Shown here one piece after another: positions 58,065-64,000 of a stretch of 64,000 nt of DNA. The stretch comes from Cristatella mucedo. Taxonomy: Eukaryota; Bryozoa; Phylactolaemata; Cristatellidae. The DNA lies in contig WPIO01000033.1 of the NCBI GenBank assembly GCA_009760855.2, positions 152,001 to 216,000 of the forward strand, read 5' to 3'. The notes below the pieces were generated by a model. The model ran no database searches and had not been told where the DNA came from. It saw only the letters and a program-made list of their open reading frames with translations. Position 1 is the stretch's first letter. Each line of letters starts with the position of its first letter. The position numbers and the translations under genes were made by a program.

Positions 58065-58368
58065 ACATAACCAAGCTGCCTGAACACGACTTCGGCAGCG
58101 GCCATATTTCAGCCATCATCTCAGATGATGCCCCACTCGCCCCTTAACTTGATTTGCACCATGCCACTGTGTTGCTGCCCGAGTCCAAAATTGATCAATC
58201 GCATTTGCTCGATCTGCTGCGTCACAGTGGGTCGAGTGGTTGATAGGGCTGCCATAGCTTTGGTAACCATCGGTCGCGATGGAACAGGAGTTGTTGCAGC
58301 AGTTACAGCTGTGCTTGACTTGCCCGTGTTTTTTTTAACCAGTTGTTGGTGTTTAGAATTATTCGGTC
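58065..58368 (-). pseudogene. Locus B linker and SRCR first half, two TGA stops
   Basis: Acceptor TGAATTCTAG, donor GTAAGA, 304 nt, phase 1 to 2, the counterpart of exon 4. The linker is open and Thr/Ser/Pro-rich (SSTAVTAATTPVPSRP, STTRPTVTQQ), slightly longer than in exon 4. The SRCR part reads RLINFGLGQQHSGMVQIKL, RGEWGII, then TGA in place of the conserved Cys, DDG, TGA in place of the Trp, and VVF for VVC before RQLGY. Three hits on structural residues in one short exon show loss of function. Its upstream exons (CUB, signal) are not seen, although they could lie beyond the window. Confidence 0.85.
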
Positions 58369-59989
58369 CTAGAATTCAGAAAATGCAGTCATTGCCTGCC
58401 TTACACGAGTTTGTGAATGGCAAACACAGGACACGTTGAAACCTCCAGCATGCGAGGGCGAGCAATCGCATCGAGAATCTTTAAAAAGACTGCACGAAAT
58501 GAGTCATCATAAACTAATCGTAGCGTTGCCTTGAACTTTTTAAGCCGATTGAGAACCAGGCATCACCCATGGTATTTAGCAAGCAAATGACGGTTGACGA
58601 AGGCCATAGGTTGACTGGGAGTTCAAGAAGGGCATTAGATACTAGAAAGTGGAGTCCGAATAGACATTAGATATTTACAGGTGCTTCAGATTTCCGTCAA
58701 CGCTTTTTGCTGATCTAAAAATGTGACAATTTTACCAGCTACAATATTCTTTATGATAACGACCCTGCAAATTAGCCCAATAGTATGAGCATTCCCAGTC
58801 AACACGGCTGGTCATCTAGTAAACTTTAAGCGACACCACAGTTTCTCTGCAGCAAGCCAGCATCAGTTCCCGGAAAAAACTCAGACACAGGGGGCAGCAG
58901 GCTGTGGCTAAAATCCAGTGAACAAAAGAGCAGAACTATCACATCATATGAGTTTCTACTCGCGCCAGCTTGCGTTTAACTGCTGCATGGGCCACTCGTT
59001 TTCAGAAGAGTCAATTGCATTTTGCTCATACGAGTATTAGAAAAAGAGTCGACTTCTCAAAAACTGGTGCACTGCTGCCAAAGCAAACGGTTAAGGAAAT
59101 TTTATAAACGATTGGCATTTGTGACATCAGAGTACAACTAAAGATTACAATTAGAGTATTTCTCACCTGAAGTTTTGAACGAATTGTTGAAGTGCTCATC
59201 ATCTTCCCAAAGGAATATCGCAGCACGAGAAAGCAAAAGCAATATCCTGCAAGTTCATTGGAAGCTGAACTCCGTAGATCTGAAGCGCATGTGGGTGAGA
59301 CTCTCAGGTCCTTAACAAGGTGCTTCTACTCCGCGACCCATGTTGTGGGTTTGACTGCTGATGTAGGCAGCTCATTAATGCCAGATAAAAGCGTGGGGAT
59401 TGAATCCTGTAAGATTTTTCTACTGCAACGTAGATTTGGATGCTGCATCAACTACTCTAGCTTACCCGTATTCTTACTCTCTAACCTTTCGCTCGTACTA
59501 CTAACTACTGGCTTCAAACCAAAGCCCAAAGTTTACGATCTATTTCTCCTACTAGTAGCTTTGCATTTGCTGGGAAAGAATCAGTCAAACTGAAAAGTGA
59601 AATCCTTCACAATTTTTCAAGCACAAGACCACAAAGAAAAATCCATGTGAATGGAGCTAAGGTAGTTAAGGATGTGTATTTTAAAGCTCCTTCTTCCATG
59701 CACTTAAATTAAGAGATGACATGACATCATTCGAGAGGGAGTTCCACGTTTGTTAGAATATGTTTAGTATGCACGGTCTCTCGTAACGATGATATGCAGA
59801 TTTAGGTAAAATTTCTTTGCTAGTTTGGCTCGATTGTTTAGCCTCTTGTAATACTATCATTCATCAATTCCTTGCCGATTGCCTCTCGTTTGACTTCGAT
59901 ATTATTGTATTATTTTATAATTATTATTATCGTATAATTGTATTGATATTACTGTCGCATCACTGAACGGTTGAGATCCAATCTAAACA
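58369..59989. other. No recognised gene; small LINE-A scrap
   Basis: Non-coding. A minus-strand LINE-A 3' fragment lies at about 59.69-59.84 kb ('gagagggagttccacg ... gcacggtctctcg'). The 133-codon plus frame at 59.19-59.59 kb has no motif I can identify and is not called. Confidence 0.4.
59690..59845 (-). mobile_element. LINE-A fragment
   Basis: GAGAGGGAGTTCCACG, GCACGGTCTCTCGTAACG and GTAAAATTTCTTTGCTAG correspond to the LINE-A ORF2 end in reverse, as at 28.97-29.06 kb. Confidence 0.6.
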
Positions 59990-62912
59990 AAAAATTTCAG
60001 AGCACAGCTGTGATTGGACGCAGATCATCTAAGGAATCATAGAAGCATGGAGTGCCTCCGATCTCATTTCGGTTGTGTGTGCGAGAAATCGATCCTTCCT
60101 TGTTATGGGTGACTTCAACGTTCACTTTGATAACTTATCTGACGCTTTCAGCACTAAATTTCGTGCATTGACTGACTCATTGTCTCTTGTGGCTCATGTA
60201 CATGGCTCTACTCACATCAAGTGTCACACACTGGACCAGATTTTCTCATGCAACTGCACTTTGTCATCGCCAATTATTACCAAATCCTGCTTATCTGACC
60301 CCATGCAGATCTCATTCAATCTACAGTGTGTGCCCACCTCCTCCTCGAAAATTACCTGTGAATCACGAAACCACGAGACCCTTGACATCGATGCTGTCCG
60401 TGCGAGAATATCTGCTTCACCTCTGCTGCTCAGTCCTCCCTCCGATCTGTCATCATTGGTAGATAGCTACAACACGACACTAGCTGACACGCTTGACGAG
60501 TTTGCACCTCTGACAAAGCGCACTGTGCACACCCGCCAAGACGGCCTATGGTTTACCACAGACATTTAACTAGCCTGGTCTACTAAGCGAAAGCTTGAAA
60601 CACCTACAAAAGATATGGACTGACTGTCCATCGACAAGCATATGCGACTACTATAGTTCTTACCAATCGACCCTAGCAAAGTCAAAGTCTAGCTTCTATA
60701 GAAACATTGTTGAATCACAAATATCCAGTCCAAAAATGCTGATTTCGACGACCAATCATATCCTCAACCGCTCGCAGATTAGCTGGTTACCTGATGATCC
60801 TTGTAAGGATCTAGTCGATCGCATCTCTCGATTATGTGTGCAGAAGATAGACAAGATCAGGGAATCCATCCCTGCGATGACAACATCCCCACTAGAATGC
60901 TATTCCCCGATTCCTGGCTGCACCTCAATGTCTACATTTAAGCAGGTCACTACTGATCTAGTCCTGAACTTCATATCTCAATCAAAGAAGACAACAAGTC
61001 CTCTGGACCCTATTCCCACTGTCCTGCTCCTACGTAGCATTGATCTGCTGCCGTCATGCATAACTAACATCGTTAATATGTCATTTGCCTCAGGTCATGT
61101 CCAAGCACATTTCAACAAAGCTGTAGTCAGGCTACTTCTCAAGAAAGCGACACTACGTTAAGAGAACTAAAGCAACTACCACCCAGTCTCCCTTCTACCA
61201 TTCCTAGCAAAGACACTAGAACGGGTCGTGGCGGACCAGCTGAACTCATATATCGAAACCTCACACCTTGCTAGTAAGTTCCAGTCTGGCTTTAGAGCTA
61301 ATCACTCGACAGAGTCAGAATTGCTTAGGGTATACAACGACCTACTTAGGAATGCAGATATGAGTAGAGTGTCTCTGCTTGTTTTGCTCGATCTTTCGGC
61401 AGCTTTTGATACCGTCGATCATAAAGTTCTTGTAGAGTGCCTCTCATCTCGCCTGGGCATCACTGGCAGTGCTCTGCAATGGTTCAGGTCCTATCTCAGA
61501 GGCAGACTCCAGAGTATTGACGTGAATGGAAAAAGATCATCTGAGGTACCTCTGAAATATGGAGCACCTCAGGGCTCCGTGCTAGGTCCGGTTCTTTTCA
61601 TGGTGTATACTCCCCCTCTTGCTGATGCGATTGCCAAGGACAATCTAGGCTTTCACTTCTATAGGGATGACGCTCAGTTTTACCTTCGCTTTGATCCCTC
61701 CCAGCCTTCGAGCACCTCAAATTCTCTCGACTCACTTACTTCATGTATTGATGACATCCGCACATGGATGGCAGCAAATTTTCTAAAAATAGCGATAATA
61801 AAACTAACTTACTAGTTATGGGCAAACCCAATGTGATTCAGCGATTGGAAAGGCTGACTCTCAAAATTGGCTCTGCCAGCATATCTCCCGTTGAATCAGC
61901 TCGAGATCTAGGTGCCATATTCCAAAGCGACCTCTCGTTAGACGACCATATTAGCTCCACAGTCAAATCTGCCTATTTTCAGCTTCACAACATTGCTAAA
62001 ATTCGGGCTTGTTTGGATAAGGATACCACGTCCTAGTTAGTCCATGCATTCGTGACATCCCGTCTCGACTTCCGCAACTCACTGCTTGCTGGCCTACCAG
62101 CATGTTGGATCAGGCGATTGCAGCTGGTGCATAACTCTGCAGCCAGGCTTTTCTGTCGTGAGCTTTGCAGTTGCCACATTACACCCCTTCTCGCTGACCT
62201 ACACTAGCTACCAGTCAAGCAACGGATTGACTTCAAGGTTTTGTTGCCCACTTCATTGTTTGGTTCCAGCCTATCTCTCAGATATACTCCCCCATCAGGC
62301 CAAGCATCGTACCACCCACTTTTCGGAATCCAAGAGTCTTTCAATACCTCATACAAACCTCAAATCCTTTGGAGACCGCGCATTTAGTTCGTATGTTCCC
62401 AAAGCCTGGAACTCCCTCTCGACCTGCTTCAGAACATCCCTTGACCTGACCAAATTTAAAAAGAACTTAAAAACACACCTATTTAGGACAGCATGTAGTG
62501 GGTCCCTGTGATTCATCCTTATGGTGAGCCGTGATGGCACACTAGGTAAGGTGGTTGCTTTCATGACCTCGTCCCCGAGGCCGTGGGTTCGATTCCTGCG
62601 GTGGGCGATTCTTTATCGCCACTGCAAGCGGTGGTGATAGCCGTAAAGGCTCTTCTGTAGCTATACAAAAAGAGGCTGTTTAATCAGCAAGCACATTTTT
62701 TATGCCTGCTGACACTGTGCATGCTGCCACTCACCACATTTGCATGCTTACCATGTGCATGCCACCCCTAACCATGTTGTTCATTCTGTTTGTTTATAAA
62801 GGATGATACTACTCACCATTCAATTGCATTTCCCTTTGAAGCAAATGTAAAGCACCTAGAGAGAAATTTAGTTCCCTGAGGGCGCTTTATCAAGTGCATT
62901 ATTGTTATTACC
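59990..62912 (+). mobile_element. LINE-A (CR1/L2-like), longest copy
   Basis: ORF2 domains in order, on several frames. 60075-60569: endonuclease C-terminal part (VMGDFNVHFDN; HTLDQIFSC). 60595-61161: linker and RT start (SPLDPIPTVLL). 61180-62036: reverse transcriptase with [28 protein letters not shown] and the catalytic motif altered to YRDDAQ (YADD expected). 62086-62511: C-terminal domain ending SFGDRAFSSYVPKAWNSL. Stops near 60.57, 61.16, 61.81 and 62.04 kb and frame changes make it inactive. The endonuclease N-terminus and any ORF1 are missing. The 3' UTR carries a SINE-1 at 62.52 kb and ends in the hairpin at 62.84-62.89 kb and ATT-rich tail. Confidence 0.9.
62523..62690 (+). mobile_element. 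SINE-1 copy inserted in LINE-A 3' UTR
   Basis: GGTGAGCCGTGATGGCACAC, B box GGTTCGATTCC, body and CTGTTTAATCAGC end. LINE sequence resumes at 62700 with 'tatgcctgctgacactgtgcatgctgcc'. TTATG on the left (about 62518) and TTATG on the right (about 62700) may be the target-site duplication. Confidence 0.88.
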
Positions 62913-63463
62913 TCGAGGCTTTGTGCTTGGTTCTGTTTTTTCCATGGTTAATATCCTCCTTCTTGCCAAAGTGATTTCTAGGAACAACCTAGAATTTTCT
63001 TTAATGCATCTGACACTCATTTGTGCTTTAGTTTTGATTCCTCTCAGCTCTTCAACACATCGAATTTTTTTAATTTTCTAGCTGTATGTATTAATGAGAT
63101 TCACGCAAGCTGATGGCAACAAACTTTCTTAAATGGAATGATGACCGAAACTAATTACAAGTTCAGGATAAAACAAGTTTGATTCATATAGTAAATAAAT
63201 TTACGTTTAAAATAGGCTCCACCGTATACTTCAGGTTGAGTCTGCACAGAATCAACGTGTCATGCTCCTAAGTGACCATGTAAAAGACGACCACGCCTGC
63301 TCTGCAATCAAGTCAGCCTACTTTCAGCTAACATTGCCAAACCTTCGAGCCTCCCTAGACAGGTATACTACAACTCAATGGGTCATGCACGTGCTATAAC
63401 CGTCTCGACTTCTGTAGCTCACTGCTTTCCGGTCTACCGGCCAGTGTAATTAGGCGGTTGCAG
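62913..63463 (+). mobile_element. LINE-A RT fragment directly downstream
   Basis: CCTCGAGGCTTTGTGCTTGG corresponds to the PQGSVLG block, followed by decayed RT sequence to GCGGTTGCAGTTAGTG (the 'RRLQLV' site), where homology ends. It starts exactly after the preceding element's tail, so it is a separate, more diverged copy. Confidence 0.7.
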
Positions 63464-63731
63464 TTAGTGTTAATTGGGCCCACAGTGCTGTCTTGCCCAC
63501 AATGTTGATGCCGACTCCCACAATGGTGTCTTGCCCTAGCTGGACTCACACCACTCCGCCCGGCAAACAGGTTCACTGAGCACCACCTCATTAGGAGCTG
63601 CACTGGGACATATCGGCAAACTGAGCTGGAGTTAATTGCAAAGGGTCGTGTGCTGTCACGTGACCCGCTAGGAGTGCAGCAGCTAACTTTCTGCCTGTGA
63701 GTTGGCCTGTATGCATTCTATGCTATCTTCT

Positions 63732-63814
<83 letters not shown>

Positions 63815-64000
63815 GCTTTCTCGCTCTCTCTCTCTTTCCATTTGTCCTTACTCTCTTATCTGCTGGCGCTCCAGGGCTGCTTCAGCGACGGCTGTGGTCT
63901 CGTGTGTAGTACATAAGCTCGCTAGCTTGCATAGTATGATACAATACAGTCGTCGTTGTCAGTACAGCGATTGGCTTGTGGGGGAAACGTTAATCTTCAT
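63464..64000. other. Unclassified GC-richer segment with long (TC)n
   Basis: Begins where LINE-A homology stops. It contains the imperfect repeat CAGTGCTGTCTTGCCC / CAATGGTGTCTTGCCC, a GTCACGTGAC palindrome at 63656-63665 and the TC tract. No coding motif. Confidence 0.4.
63731..63836. repeat. (TC)n microsatellite, slightly interrupted
   Basis: About 100 bp of CT repeats with a few TTTC and TCGC interruptions. The open frame across it is an artefact of the repeat. Confidence 0.97.

Noticed and set aside
58065-58368. TGA codons read as selenocysteine or as a changed genetic code
   Set aside because: One TGA replaces Trp, one Cys, and another Cys is Phe. The main gene uses normal Cys and Trp codons at the same sites, so decay is simpler.
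59192-59593. 133-codon plus frame
   Set aside because: No domain, no convincing splice sites or start context, and composition like the surrounding non-coding DNA.
60075-62511. Long plus frames as host genes
   Set aside because: They contain endonuclease and reverse transcriptase motifs of a LINE, with frameshifts and an altered catalytic site.

Overview
The window is AT-rich eukaryotic DNA with split genes, many decayed non-LTR retrotransposons, tRNA-derived SINEs, one Tigger/pogo DNA-transposon remnant and microsatellites. The combination of CUB, SRCR and trypsin modules on phase-matched exons indicates a metazoan, most likely an aquatic invertebrate. I cannot name the species. No prokaryotic operons, rRNA genes or CRISPR arrays were seen. 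Most open frames are chance frames or transposon debris.

The main gene is on the minus strand from about 23.02 kb down to 4.65 kb. It has a TATA box, a signal-peptide exon, a CUB domain on two exons, a Ser/Thr/Pro-rich linker, two class A SRCR domains on two exons each, and the first exon of a trypsin-like protease (S1) domain with the activation site and catalytic His. All eight exons join in frame by hand and give about 460 residues. The exons carrying the catalytic Asp and Ser were not found and probably lie beyond position 1. The predicted product is a secreted multidomain serine protease, comparable in style (not proven in ancestry) to neurotrypsin and enteropeptidase.

A paralogous locus lies on the same strand at 58.4-42.1 kb. 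It holds linker + SRCR half, second SRCR half, trypsin His exon, and a later protease exon at 42.1-42.2 kb. It has in-frame TGA codons at a Cys, a Trp and near the end of the His exon, plus two Cys-to-Phe changes, so it looks like a pseudogene. It has one SRCR unit where the main gene has two, and introns of the two loci are still alignable. This suggests a locus duplication, plus duplication of one roughly 5 kb SRCR unit in the main gene.

The 24.9-31.8 kb region has an unidentified minus-strand gene fragment (candidate exons near 25.0 and 27.1 kb) and a tandem diverged copy of its surroundings at 29.9-31.8 kb.

The remainder is mostly repeats. LINE family A (CR1/L2-like) has a 3' end with a nested hairpin and an ATT-rich tail, and occurs in many fragments. 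Its longest copy is at 59.99-62.91 kb, interrupted by a SINE. Family B is a second CR1-like LINE (1.2, 35.9 and 47.6 kb). SINE-1 is tRNA-like with three very similar copies. SINE-2 has a tRNA-like head and a tail matching the LINE-A 3' end. A telomere-like block lies at 33.0-33.2 kb.
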